A DNA stretch of 64,000 nt from the NCBI GenBank assembly GCA_036927565.1, contig JAYESD010000010.1:113738866-113802865 (forward strand), read 5' to 3'. This document shows positions 9,825 through 22,453 of this stretch, piece by piece. The notes under the pieces are model-generated. The model was not told where the DNA came from and made no database searches. It worked only from the letters and a program-made list of their open reading frames with translations. The position numbers were made by a program, and so were the translations under genes. Within the stretch, counting starts at the first letter, position 1. Each line of letters starts with the position of its first letter. The DNA comes from Tuctoria greenei (taxonomy: Eukaryota; Streptophyta; Magnoliopsida; Poales; Poaceae).

Positions 9825-11693
9825 CTGAAGGGGTATGGCCCCAATCCACCATGGACATGAGCCAGCGCCCCACTCGTTGGTCCATACACCTGTGACTCGG
9901 TCCACATATTTTCGTGTAGAAAAATAAATATGGAAAACCTAAGAAAAATCCAAATTCCATAAAGGCTCTGAAATCTTGCGGACTAGCCCCTGAAATTATC
10001 GGTAATTCTGTCAACATGATAAAATGTGTAAAAACTTGCATGAAAACCCCTGTTAGCATCGGTAATTATTATTTTAACCTCTGTAAATAGTAGAACAACC
10101 CCTGTAGTATTATCTAATTGTTGAATAATGTTAAGAAATACATTTAGTGAGTAGAAAAGCATTTTTAAGGATAAAATAAATATAAAAATGTAGGAAATTA
10201 GTTATAAATATTTTTAGGCTATAATAAAATTATAGATGCAAATAAAATATATTTTGATCATAGAAAGATTTAATAAAAATGTTTTTAGCCATAAACAAAT
10301 ATTAAAAATGGAGGATACATATAGAAATAGTAGGAAAATTATTTATAAAACTATTTAAGCTAAAATAAGATTATAGAGTGCATATAAATACATTTTGACT
10401 AAAGGAAATTCAATAATAATGTCCTTAACATATAAATAAATACTAAAAATTGAAAATAAATAGTAAATGCATTTCTTTGACCATGAAAAATGATAAATCA
10501 CTCATAACTTCGATTTAAATCATAATTGCAACATATTCAATAATAATATTTTATTGCTTATATGGTGTATTGTTCTTGATTGTTTTTATTTTTCTTTTGA
10601 CGGTAGTTTATACACATTCGTATCACGATCAAGAGGCTACATGAAGATGTGAAGATCAAGAGTTCACAAAAGAAGAACTGAGCATCTATATAAGAACAGG
10701 CAAGTGTCCTTGATCATATTGTGCCTATTTTAAGGATTACAGTTAGTTGCATGCTTAATTAATGTGAATCCTATTCTATTTACCGGTCCATATAATTCCT
10801 TGTCGCTCGGGATGGAAAATGTGGTACTTGGGATATTGACTTACGCTTAGCCATGCATAATAGATGGGGGAAACAATTGATCATATATGTCACCTATGAT
10901 TTATGATTATTTATTGAGATATGGAAAATGAATTGTAGTGGATAGGAATCTGGCAGGTTGGTTTGAATGGTATGGTGCGGTATGCACGAGACTCGGGATT
11001 GGAGTTTGGACCTTGCCGGATTCTAAGGACCGGTTTATGGATGAAGCCATTAAGCTTTATAGTATCGCCACAAGACTGAGTATGGGGCAGCTTGGTCGAT
11101 TAATTAGGCCTCTCCCGACGTAGTATTGGTGATTGGATAGTGCGGGGAATTGGTTTAGGGTGTACTGCCTTGGGATCCGCATGGCTCAAGAGGGGGCAAC
11201 TGGGGTGTTGAGACGCGGTGTAGCGGCTCACACTTTTGTATAGGGATGAAACCTCAGAGGGCTAGTACGCGTCGGGAGAATCCTTTGTAAAGACCTCGTA
11301 GTGATCTCCTGGCCACACACCTACGGAAAGTGTGTATTGTGGTTGGCCGCCACTGGCATCAGGGAGGTTTACTTAGTCCACCTGGTAACAGGGGATGAAA
11401 TCACGGCTTGTGGGTAAAGGATACATTCTCTGCAGAGATTGGAAAACTGTCATGACAGCCGTGCTCACGGACAAGAGTGGCTTGGTGCTGAATTCATAAT
11501 TAGACGATGGTTGAGTTGATGGTTGGGATGATACTTGGGAATGATATTGGTATTATTAAATTATTATCATTGTTATGATTGGGATTATTCACTTAGATGT
11601 AGGTTGCTAATGAAAGGTAAGGATAGGTTTAATGCTTAGTGCTTAAGCCACTATCAGCCTTTCTTTTTGGTTGGCCTTCATGTCATTTATTTC

Positions 11694-12409
11694 TAGGGAT
11701 GGCAATCGTACCCGCGGGTACGGGTACCCGGCGGGTATTGTACCCGACGGGTACGGGTACGGATAGGTATTTTTACCTGCAGGTACAACCTGTACCCGAC
11801 CCGACATTTTTCGGGTACGGGTATGGGTTTGATTTCTTACTCGCGGGTACCCGACGGATTACCCAATTTCTTGAATTTGGCCTATGAAAAGTGGCTCAAC
11901 CCACTAAACAAGTTTTATTAAACTTGTGTTATGTTCCTGTAACTTGTGTTGTGTAACTTGCAACTTGTGTTCGGATTAAACCTTGAACTTTTAACCTGTA
12001 ACTGAAGTGGAGACTTTGAACTTTTCTAAATCTGTTTCCTATTGAACTTGTAATCTGTTCCATTATTTTTTTCATAAAACTTGTAACTTGTGTTCAGCTG
12101 TTTTATATTTTACTCTGTAATTTTGTTAACTGTTTAGCTGCTGAAAATTGAAAGTTGATCTGTTGTTTAAGTTGTTATGCTGTTTTGTACCTATTCAGCA
12201 TTTAATATATGATTTATTGAATTTTTTTGATATGTTCGGTCATACCCGACGGGTACCCGAAACCCGCCCGAAACCCGTCGGGTACGGGTTCGGGTACGAA
12301 ATTTTACCCGCGGGTACGGGTTCGGGTACAAAATTGTACCCGCGAGCATTTTTAGTTCGGGTCGGGTTTTTGCTCTACCCGACCCGAACCCGACCCGTTG
12401 CCATCCCTA
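11694..12409. mobile_element. Non-autonomous hAT-like element, 716 bp
   Basis: The ends are TAGGGATGGCAA and TTGCCATCCCTA, perfect 12-bp inverted repeats. They are flanked by identical 8-bp duplications TTTATTTC (11686-11693 and 12410-12417). Both subterminal zones are dense in CGGGTACCCG-like units (11708-11850 and 12240-12390), typical of hAT-like miniature elements that bind a transposase. No transposase is encoded. It sits in the LTR of Y1, whose sequence resumes cleanly on the far side. Confidence 0.92.
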
Positions 12410-12755
12410 TTTATTTCCCACACTTGCTAAGTACCATGGGATGGTACTCACACTTGCTTTGTTGTATTTTTTTCTATAAATGCTCCTCAGTGAAGAGAAG
12501 ATTCAACGGAGGCAAGTTTCTATTGAAGGTGATGTGTAGAAGGTCGTGTTGCTGCTAGTCAATTTGCCTATGGTTGCTCTAGAATTTTTCCTCTTCCGCT
12601 GCTATTCAAAACCCTTTCGAAAGGTATAAATGTTGTTTGCATGCAATATAGAACTGTTTATCACTACTAGTCGTACATGTATGGTGAAACTGATCCTGGC
12701 ATACATGTATTTTGCAGCTGGTTTTATGCTTAATAAAACCGGGTGTGACATCCGC

Positions 12756-13751
12756 ACTGCGTGAGATCAGCAGATTAGGGTTTTCTAGATCGACGTGAAT
12801 TTGGAGATTTTGGGGTTGAATTCACGTAAGGAAAAGAGAATAGAAGGTATACCAGGTGTTTAGGACTCCAATGAATCAAGAAACTTGGAGACAACATTTG
12901 GATCTTGATGATCTAGGGTTGATGATGAACTTGAAGATGAATTGGTGATGAAGAACGAAACTTGATGGAGATCTTGATCCTCCTTCGTTTTCTCTTCTTC
13001 TTCTTCTTGCTTGGGATCTCCTTCTCCCTCCTTGATGGCGTCTCTTCACGAACTAGGGTTTGTGTGGGGTGAAAAAGTAGCAAATAGATGTCAAGCCAAG
13101 GGGTGGGGTTGTTTATATAGAGGTGGAGGCTAGGGTTAGATGGAATTTGAGTATTGAGACGAGTAGAGATCGGTTTAGAGTCCCACATGGGCTCTAAAAG
13201 AGTTAGGCACAACATCCCTGGGCCCACTTAACGTAAACCCAAGAAACAAGTCGTGAGACAAAAGTTCAATTCGGAATCATGATTTATTGGACAAGTCTAA
13301 AAAGGGCCAGACTAGTCCGAAGTTGTCCAGAGAAAAATCGGACAAGTCCGGACTGGACATCAGAGAAGTCCGAACTTATCTAGAGGGGAAAAACAGATAA
13401 GTCTGGCCTAAAATCGGACAAGTCTGACTTTAGTCGGAGAGGAAAAACGGACAAGTCCGTAGGTACACCGGACTAGTCCGGACAAGTCCAGGGAATTAGC
13501 GAAATTTCCAAGGGTTTTGAAACACCGGACTAGTCCGCATAGGATCGGACAAGTCCGAAGGTGCCCAGAGGCAACAACAGAGAGAAATCGGACTAGTCTG
13601 CACCAAAATTGTACTAGTCCACACTTCCCAGAATTGTTAAGTGCGGTTTTGTTCTAAATAAATTTTGAACTTGCTCCTTTTTATGTTGATTAATGTTAGG
13701 CATGTATATGAATGTATGCAGGGCATGATGCATAAAAATGAGGGTTTACAG
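12756..13751 (-). mobile_element. X'-family LTR, proximal part
   Basis: This resumes the LTR cut by Y1. It matches 23720-24664 of the X 5' LTR, but less closely than the neighbouring 13752-14524 does. It ends at 13751 with a variant LTR start (TGTAAACCCTCA on the minus strand). It contains a TATA box (TATATAAAC, 13111-13119 minus) and, upstream of it on the minus strand, many GGACTAGTCC/GGACAAGTCC motifs (13290-13625). Either X' inserted into the X 3' LTR, or the LTR carries an internal duplication; the left end is off the window, so no target duplication can be tested. Confidence 0.7.
13111..13119 (-). promoter_or_regulatory. Candidate TATA box of the X' LTR
   Basis: TATATAAAC on the minus strand is followed by the sequence that becomes the LTR leader. 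Equivalent boxes lie at 13903-13911, 24078-24086 (minus) and 39207-39214 (plus) in the other X-family LTRs. The conservation of this box among four diverged copies supports it. Confidence 0.55.
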
Positions 13752-14524
13752 AGATCTTTATCACTTGATCCTCTTTCATTTCCTCCACTTATTCTTCCTG
13801 CTCGGGGTCTCCTTCTCCCTCCTTGGCAGCGGCTATCCATGAGCTAGGGTTTGGGTGGTCTTTCAATTGAGGCAAAGAGGTAAAAGGGTGGGGTGTTGGG
13901 TTGTTTATATAGGGTGGAGAGTTAGGGTTTATGGATTTCGAGTTTTGGGTGGGTGGAGGACGGTGTGGGGTCCAACATGGGCTCCAAAAGAGGTTATACA
14001 TGACGTCCCTAGGCCCACTTAAGGTAAAACTCAAAAACACATCGTGGAACAAAAGATCAACTCGGAATCACGATCACCGGACAAGTTCGCGAAAGGCTGG
14101 ACTAGTCCGATATTAGTCAGAGAAGAAAACGGATAAGTCCAGACTATATCGGATAAGTCCAAACTTAGTCAGAGAGGAAAACGGTCAGGTCTGCTAGATG
14201 TCGGACAAGTCCGGACAAGTCTAAGGACTTGGCAAAATTTAAAGGGATTGGGATACCGGACTAGTCCGCAATGGACCGCACAAGTCCGAAAATTGTACAG
14301 AGAGAAGAACGGACTACTCTGTAGCAAAAACAGACATGTCCGAGCGAGGTCAAAAAGAAATCGGACTAGTCCGCATCAACAATAGACTAGTCCGCACTTC
14401 TCAGAACTTTTGAGTGCAGTTTTGCTTTAAATTCATTTTAAACTCATTCCTTTTTATGTGGATTAATGTTAAACATGTATATGAACTTATGCAATGCATG
14501 ATGCACGAAAATGAGGGTGTTACA
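13752..14524 (-). repeat. X 3' LTR, proximal fragment
   Basis: This matches 23930-24664 of the X 5' LTR closely and ends with the LTR start TGTAACACCC (minus) at 14524, next to a polypurine tract. Its own TATA is at 13903-13911. It contains a second dense run of GGAC(TA/AA)GTCC motifs (14070-14400). The low end at 13752 is abrupt: it begins mid-LTR directly after the X' LTR start. Confidence 0.75.
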
Positions 14525-17500
14525 AATCTACTCCCCTTAAAATGAATCTCGCCCTTGAGATTCGACACGGAAGAGAAGAGATAGGGAAATTCCTTCTTGA
14601 AATCATCTTCCAACTCCCAGGTTGCCTCTGATTTTGTATGATGCTTCCATTGAACTTTACACCATCTAATAATCTTGTCCTTGTGACTCTCTCCTTTGTC
14701 TCCTAGATCTTGACCGGTTCCTTGGCATAAGTCAAATCTGCCTCTAATTCCAATTCTTATATTGGCACTTGTTCTTCCAGTACCCTTAAACACTTCGTGA
14801 GCTGAGAAACATGAAACACATCATGAACATATGATAAGTGACCTGACATCTCCAACTTATATGCTACTTCTCCTCTTTTGTCCAAAATCATGAATGGCCC
14901 AATGTATCGAGGTCCTAGCTTGCCTCTTATGTTAAACCTCTTATGACCTCTCATGGGTGATACATTGAGATATACGAAGTCTCCCACTTCAAAGGCTAAG
15001 CTTCTTTGCCTATTATCCGCATATCCTTTTTGTCTCGATTGAGCAGCCCTCAAGTTTTCACAAATAATCCGGACTTGTTTCTCATCTTCTTGCAACATGT
15101 CAGGTCCAAAAACTTGATTTTCTCCTGTCTCATTCCAGAACAATGGTGTCCTACACTTCCTCTCTTATAGTGCTTCATGGGGTGACATTTCCAAGCTTGC
15201 TTGGTAACTATTAATATATGAGAATTCCACATATGGCAAGCTCTTGTCCCAACTTTTCCCATGCTTCAAAGCACAAGCCCTTAACATATCCTCTAAAATC
15301 TGATTTGTCCTCTCAGTTTGTCCATCGGTTTGAGGGTGATATGCTGAGCTAAAATTCAGCCTTGTTCCCAATGCTTCATGCAATTTCTGCCAAATCCTTG
15401 GGTAAATTTCGAACCTCTATCCGACACTATCTTCTTTGGAACTCCATGCAAACATACTATTCTTCCCATATACAATTTGGCCAACTTCTCCCCATTAAAG
15501 GTGGTCTTGACGGGAATAAAGTAAGCTGACTTAGTTAGCCGATCCACGATTACCCATATGGAGTCATAACCGGACTGGGTACGCGGTAAACCAACTATAA
15601 AGTTCATCCCGATTTCTTCCCACTTCCATTCTGGAACCTTCAATGGCTGCAATAATCCAGCTGACCTTTGATGTTCCGCCTTCACTCATTGGCACACATC
15701 ACACAATGCTACATATTCAGCTATATCCTTTTTCATGCTAGCCCACCAATAACATGTCTTCAAGTCCTTGTACATCTTGGTACAACCGAGATGAATTGAG
15801 TATGGCGAGTCATGTGCCTCCTTTAATATCGACTCCCGAATAGGCTTCACATTAGGCATGACAATCCTTCTTCCAAGCCATAAGGTACCATGTTCATCCT
15901 CATCAAACCTGAATTCTCTTCCCTCTTGGGTCCTTTCCTTGATCTCTTGAATTTCCTCATCCTTGGTCTAACTTTCTCGAATTTTTGCTCCAAGGTCGGA
16001 CTTAACTCCATTATCCCCATCTCATTCACAATCTGAGATTCAATCATTCAAACTCCTTACATAACTCAGATGGCAATTCTCAAACCGTGAGCTGATGATT
16101 TACTCCTTTCTGACTCAAAGCATCGGCCACTACATTAGACTTCCCTGGATGATAGTTGATCCCCACATCATAGTCGTTGATGAGCTCAAACCATCTTCGT
16201 TGTCTCAAATTCAGGTCCGTTTCTGTGAAAATGTGCTTGAGACTCTTGTGATCCGTGTAAACCTCACACCTATGACCAAGAATGTAATGTCTCCAAATCT
16301 TCAATGCATGTACCACGGCTGCAAGTTCCAAATCATGTGTTGGATAATTATGCTCATGTTTCTTCAGTTGTCTCGATGCATAGGCTACCACTTGACCTTC
16401 TTGCATGAGCACGCATCCAATTCCTTGTCTTGATGCATCACAATAAATATCAAAATTTTTGCTCACATCAAGCAATACCAAGACAGGTGTTGTTGTCAAC
16501 CTCTTCTTAAGCTCCTCAAAACTGTCTTGACAAGCTTGAGTCCATTGAAAGGATTTCCCCTTCATTAACAGTTCTGTCATTGGCTTGGCTATTTTGGGAA
16601 ATTCCTTGATGAATCGATGGTAATATCCAGCCATTCCAAGAAAACTCCGAATCTCCTTTACATTTTGTGGGGGTTCCCATTTTAGCACATCTCTCACTTT
16701 TCCTGGGTCAAGTGATACTCCTCTTCCAGAGCTGATATGCCCCGAAAATGACACCTCTTTCAACCAAAACTGGCACTTGCTGAACTTGGCATACAATTGA
16801 TGCTCCCTCAATTTCTACAATGTGAGCCTCAAATGTTCCTCATGTTCCTCTTCGTTCCTCGAGTAGATCATAACATCATCAATGAACACCACTACAAACT
16901 TATCCAAGTACTCAATGAAGACCTTATTCATTAGGTACATAAAATACACAGGTGCATTTGTCAACCCAAAGGACATAACTGTATACTCATAAGATCCATA
17001 TCATGTCCGAAAAGCTGTCTTGGGTATGTCCAATGGTCTAATCTTCATTTGAAAGTATCCCGACCTCAAATCAATCTTGGAGAAGACACAAGCAACCTTC
17101 ATCTGATCAAACAAGTCTTCTATGTGTGGCAAGGTGTACTTGTTCTTGATGGTCACCTCATTGAGAGCTCGGTAATCCACACACATCCTTTGGGATCGAT
17201 CCTTCTTCTCCACAAAGAGTAAGGGTTCTCCCCAAGGTGAAGAGCTTGGGCCAATAAAACCCTCCTCTATATGCTCTTTAATTTGCTTTTTGAGCTCCGC
17301 TAACTCCTTAGGAGGCATCCTATAGGGCCTCTTAGCTATAGGTGCAGTTCCAGGTATTAAATCAATAACAAATTTTATATCTCGATCAGGTGGCATACCT
17401 GACAACTCGTCCAGAAACACATCCAAGAATTCACACACCATTGGAATCTCCTCAATTGTGGCACCGTCCATGTGATTCAGCTCCAATTGCTTCGGTGCAT

Positions 17501-17912
17501 GTTGAGATGCTTCAAATTCTATGGTGATCCCTTCCTCATTTGTCAACTTCACCATCTTTGTGGCACATTCAATGACTCCATTGTGCTTCCTCAACCAGTC
17601 CATACCAAGTATAATATCCAATCCTTGAGAACCCAAAACAATGAAGTTGGCAAAGAAGTCTACCCCCCTTATTCTAAGCCATACTTTTGGACATACTATA
17701 TTTGTCCTCGTCTCTCCTCCAGGTGACTTAACCAATAGAGTATACTTCATATGAGAGATAGGAAAACTATACTTGGCAACATATTTTGATGCAAAGAATG
17801 AATGCGATGCTCCGGAATCATATAACATAGTCGTCGAGTTGGAGTTTACGAGAAACATACCAATAACCACGTCATCCGCTTGTTGAGCTTCTTCCGTAGA
17901 GACATGGTTCAC
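14525..17912 (-). pseudogene. pol: X pol, Tekay-like chromovirus, multiply broken
   Basis: The order follows a chromovirus. Protease with intact DSGASHS near 17819. RT start to 17001, where an in-frame TGA interrupts just before the FIDD-containing part. RT end and RNase H (16811-16080; CDAS, THDLELAA, TDHKSL). Integrase core pieces (15685-15356, 15383-15165). GPY region (15143-14757), then a chromodomain (KVQWKHH...TWELEDD) near 14640. At least six interruptions (stops near 17000 and 15165; frame changes near 15360, 14780 and others) rule out function. The first integrase aspartate is asparagine (GMNFIVGLP). Adjacent PPT at 14525-14545 reads as a purine run with AAGGGGAGTAGA on the minus strand. 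Confidence 0.85.
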
Positions 17913-17939
17913 ATTGCCACGAGCAAAATTCTGTTGTCC

Positions 17940-19083
17940 ACGGTTCCCTTGCGGCTGTCCTCCATTGGGTTTTGGGTTTTGTCTTGGAGCATTGCTTCCT
18001 TGACCAAGGCCTGACTTAGGACATTGAATTGCAAAGTGTCCTGCTTCGCCACATGTATATCACTTCCTATCTGCACCAAAATTATTGGGACAAAATTGAT
18101 TCTGAACATTTGCACCAGGAAGGTTGGCACGAGGTGCAAAAGGTATTGGAGGTCTAGGTGCTTGCATGACAAGGTGTTGCTGCACAAACTGAGCTGGGCG
18201 CGGTGTATAACCAAGGCGTTGTATAGGAGCAGAAGAGCTATAATAAGGCGCATTGGGCGGTGCAAAGCGAGGGCGCACATTGCTTCCTTATTGTTGTCCT
18301 TGATATGGCGCCTTCCTCTTGTTATCTAGCTCCATCTCATAGACCTTGTTCTCAACCAGAATTTTCTTGTCCACAAGCTTCTGAAAGTTGGCATAATAAC
18401 AATTCAGCAATTGTACTTGGATCTCATTATTCAAGCCCAGCCCCTCATGAACAAGTATTGTTTCCGGCTATCCCGGCTCACATCCTCAGGCGCATATCTT
18501 GAGAGTTCAGTGAATTTATTGAGGTATTCACCCACACTCGATCTTCCTTGCCTCAGGTTCTCAAACTCTTGCCTCTTCAAGATCATAACACCTTGTAGCA
18601 CATAATGAGAACAGAAGCTCTCCCTGAATTCAACTCAAGTAATCCTCTCATGGTTCTCATGGGCGTTGCACAAAGAGTTCCACCAATCCGCAGTTGCTCC
18701 AACTAGTTGATGGGAAATAAATAGAACCTTCTCCCGGTCACTGTATTGAACAATGGCTAGCTTCTTTTCCACAGACTTGAGCCAATCAATGGCGTCCATA
18801 GGGTCGGTGGCTTGAGCAAAGGTTGGTGGCACCTCATGAACTCTCCCAATCGGATATGTGAGGGTGGGGGTGGTGGCGGTGGAGGCATGTGGGGTTGATT
18901 GTTGTTGCCAGCTTGCAGCTATCTCATAGTTTGTATCATGGTCTGCATGAGCTGGTTTTGCATAGCCAATAGCCGCTCAACGTTGATAGCTCCCTTGTCC
19001 GGTCCTTGTCCATTATTGTTCTGAGGCGCCCCACTATTCTCCTCCATATCATTGGCATCCCTCTGGTTGCGAGTCCTCACCAT
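17940..19083 (-). pseudogene. gag: X gag, Tekay-like, broken
   Basis: The start is chosen at 19083 (MVRTRNQRDAND), matching MSRTRNQRDANE of the X2 gag at 41740. The N-terminus is Asn/Gln-rich, followed by a capsid domain (PPTFAQATDPMDAIDWLKSVEKKL ... ADWWNSL, 18832-18635) and a proline-rich linker with a zinc knuckle at about 18040-18075. In that knuckle a Cys codon is lost or shifted (cgccacatgtatatcac). Several frame changes and stops split the frame, so no full capsid can be made. Confidence 0.8.
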
Positions 19084-19328
19084 CTGAAGAAAAGCAAGAG
19101 ATAAGAATTTAGAAAACATTCCCAACTATATGCACCAAGGGCTACGAAACTAAGCAACTACCTATACTAGACTATATCAATGCTAAAGCATCCCAAAATC
19201 CTGTACTAAGCACACAAGCGGCAATACATAGCAATCAGCACACCAAACAAAAACACATCGATTCCTGAGTGTTCCTATGTGCTCTAAAGTGTCCATTCTA
19301 TCTAGGCTACGTCCTACGGTCAACGTGT

Positions 19329-19341
19329 GGCTCTGATACCA
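19329..19341 (-). promoter_or_regulatory. Primer binding site of X (tRNA-iMet)
   Basis: On the minus strand TGGTATCAGAGCC matches the full 13-base plant initiator tRNA-Met complement. It lies three bases from the LTR end at 19345 and sets the 5' LTR boundary and the orientation of X. Confidence 0.9.
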
Positions 19342-20683
19342 ATTTGTGACACCCGGTTCTGGAAATGAACCAAGCGAACACATATGTGTGCCCAGGACGT
19401 TCAACACACATACACGAGTGCATTCTTAAAAGGATATACAAAAAATTACCACATAACAAGATTAATTAAATACTTTTATTATAGAATTCAGAATATCCTC
19501 AAATACAAGCTCTAATGAATATTTATGATAGGTTTGAACTAATGCAGTGGAAATAAACTAATTAAGCAAACTAAGCATATAGGGTAGCGCGGCTCCAAGC
19601 AACACAACAGGAAAAGCTGACGGCAGCACAAAGCCTAGGACTCCTCATTAACGTCGCGATACTCCCAGTCTTGACCTGCAACTGTTGGTGGGACAATTGT
19701 ATGGGTGAGTACATGTTGTACTCAGCAAGTGTGGAAAAGTATGACATGTAGCTGATACAAATGACAAACATAATAAAGGCTTAGTGCTGAAAAGTACAAT
19801 AAAACATTTGAAAAGCAGTATATTATATGTCATGAAGTAAACCCACCATATACCACAATGATTACCATAGTATAAGTCCATATTCCATATCCATCACCAT
19901 TACTATTAACCATATCCAATTCCATAATTCAACTTATAACCATCTATAACCATATTACCAACCATAATCAGTACCAAACCATCCCAATACCAAACCATAA
20001 CCAAACCATCCAAAATTCCAAGTTTCTCTCTAATCATGTGAGGGTCCAGGCTGCTCATGACCGGGAGCACGATTATCATGATAGTTTTAAGACACTCTGC
20101 AGAGGTTGTACCACTTTACCCGCGTGTTCATGATTTCATTACCTTTCGATGACTATGGAATCTCAATTATGTCGTCTCGCACTTCCTTAGATGTGTGGCC
20201 AAGAGATCACAAAATAACCTTTACAAAGGGACTACTAGCATGTACGGACCCACTGAGGTTTCACCGGTGGCGATGTCTCCAACTGAGCACATCTTCAACC
20301 AAAGGCCCCCTCTTGTCTGTTGACGGATCCTAAGATATACTAACAAATCATCCCCGACAACAGCGCCAGAAATGCTTGTTGGTATTTCTTATGCACCATT
20401 AACTAAAAATCTCCAACTGATGTGTCAGAAATGCTTGTTAATGGTTATATTGGATCACAGAGTGAATTCTGCAAGCGCACGGAGATATCATTGTAGCATT
20501 TCCCCTTAAGAGTATTCCCAAGGGTGTCATTTATTTGATCCCAAAGGAAGGCAGGGAAGAGATATAACAATCATCAAGTGGAAAGGGTAGAAAGTCTAGG
20601 TAAGAATCTAGTAAGGATGGATAAAATAATAGTGGAGGTAGTATGACACACACAAAAGCTTTCAAGTCTAAGGGGGGTAAGAG

Positions 20684-21534
20684 TAGGGGTGGGCAAAAAA
20701 ACCGAAAACTGAAAATCGAAACTGAATTAACCGGAACCGAAACTGAATTAACCGAAACCGGCTAAACCGGACTTAAATTCGGTTCTCATATTGTAGAAAC
20801 CGATTTTTTTATCCGGTTTTCAGTTTTTTGTTCCGGTTAACCGGATTAACCGGAATTTATCACGCCCAGACCAATAGAAATAATCTGGTTCTATTAAAAC
20901 CAGGTGGAGGCCCAGCCCAATAGAGATGTAACCCTAATTCCCCTTTCCCTCTGCCACCCAAACACTAGCCGCCACCCTAGCGTGGGCGTCTTTCTCCCGT
21001 GGGCACCGCCACCCCTAGACCGCGCGCCCTTCTCACGCGGCCGCCATCACCCGATGCTTCCCTCGTCCCACGGCCACCGCACCCCCGTCTCTCTCCTTGT
21101 CCCCTTGCCGCTGTGTTGCCAGTTGTCACCCCGGTCGACCGTGCCTGCTGCCGTTGCACCGCGCGTCCGCCGTCCGGAGCTCCCGTCCGAGTCATCACAC
21201 TCTCCTGCATCTGTCCGCGTCGGGGCTTCGCCGCGCTCGCCTCCAGCAGCTGCTGCCCCGCACCCGTCGGCCAGCCTCTTCACGCATGGATTTGGGCTGC
21301 CGCGCAGGCCGCCTGCTCGCGCCTGTGGCCGCGCAGGTCACCCAACGTGCACAGATCTAGAAGTCTGGTTTTTTCTTAGTTAACCGGAAACCGAACCGAA
21401 ATCTCTGGTTAACCGAGGTCCCGGTTTTTCTTTTCACATGTAATATTTCGGTTTCTGTTTTGAAAAAACAAATTTTGAAAAAAAAAACGAAAAACCGAAC
21501 CGGATTATATCGGTTAACCGAATGCCCACCCCTA
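20684..21534. mobile_element. Non-autonomous hAT-like element with GC-rich centre, 851 bp
   Basis: The ends are TAGGGGTGGGCA and TGCCCACCCCTA, with identical 8-bp duplications GGTAAGAG (20676-20683 and 21535-21542). The subterminal zones are full of AACCGG/CCGGTT units. The middle (about 20930-21350) is very GC-rich and C-rich, with open frames in several phases on both strands rich in Pro, Arg and Ala. I recognise no domain there. The base composition is unlike its flanks, so it may be a captured host segment (inference), such as a promoter or first exon. Confidence 0.92.
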
Positions 21535-22453
21535 GGTAAGAGGATCCTAGAAGTTAGTTAAGGTTGAGAGTTATGGCCGTACTCCTACTATGCTCTATTG
21601 TACATATACATAGTCTAAACTAATTATCCAAAAGCTAGATCAATAGTGAATACCTATGCTATGTGGACACATCGGGCACGGGCTTACCCTTAGCAATACT
21701 AGGGTGACTCCTGCCAAGAGCATGTGGCATAGCCGAACGTGGAGGATTACAAAAGACAGATAGGGCTGTCACCACCTACTGCCTACCTAGTCAATCTGTG
21801 GGTCTATGAGACATCCAATTCTACTTAGCTATCCTAGCACCATGCTAGCATATTAAGTAATTATCTTAATAGCCTAGGCACAATCCATCCTAAGGCAATG
21901 AATTGAATCATCATTGAACCAATGTTGATACACAACATAATTATCCATACTAACCTAGTTATGTTATAATTAAGTAGACTATAGTGGGGGTCTTTCTATG
22001 ATAATGAGATATGTTCATGATGAAATAGTCATAGAAGCTATACCTTCTACATACATGGACTCCACAATCAAACAAGAAATGATTTGCCCAAGTATATGTA
22101 TAAGTAGAGACTAAAGATACTATCTTTATTATGCATAAAGTCACAATTACAAGAAAGAATACAAGAGCCATACCTTTCCCAATGTAGGATTGGGAAGAGA
22201 GAGACTCCTTACTCCTTTCCCAATTTGGATTTGGGACTAGAGACTCTCCTCTCTACAACCTAACTCCTCTAAGACTATGGATGATAGTGTATACAATAGA
22301 GATGAAGCTCAAGTGGTGTGTGTTGAAGTGAGGGGTAGGGGGTCCTATTTATACTAGTGTTGAGGTCGGTTAATGCCACTAAAAGCGCGCGAATTAGTCA
22401 CCATTGATTCCAGGGAGCCGGGAGGAGACAACACGTGGAGGCTGACCAAGTTT

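Larger units (their letters stand above)
479..12750 (+). mobile_element. Y1: internally deleted Tekay-like LTR element carrying nested insertions
   Basis: Y1 starts with TGTAAC at 479 and ends with GGGTGTGACA at 12750. It is flanked by identical 5-bp duplications TCCGC (474-478 and 12751-12755). Positions 479-1302 are a remnant: a few dozen bases resembling the LTR start, then AT-rich non-coding sequence ending in a polypurine tract. The 3' LTR follows. Gag, pol and most of the 5' LTR are missing. The CRM-like element (2309-9824) and a hAT-like element (11694-12409) lie inside the LTR; without them the LTR is about 3.2 kb, close to the 3266 bp of the related Y2 LTR. Orientation rests on the polypurine tract preceding the LTR on the plus strand. 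Confidence 0.85.
1303..12750 (+). repeat. Y1 3' LTR (split by two insertions)
   Basis: The LTR runs TGTAACACCC to GGGTGTGACA. Positions 1303-2308 are U3: an AT-rich start, then a GC-rich, C-rich block (about 1490-1740) and a TATA box near 1835. Positions 9830-11693 and 12418-12750 are the rest. They align with the Y2 LTR on the opposite strand; shared landmarks include a block reading 'ggattctaaggaccRgtttatgg' in both copies. The short plus and minus ORFs in the GC-rich part have no recognisable domain and are treated as chance. Confidence 0.8.
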
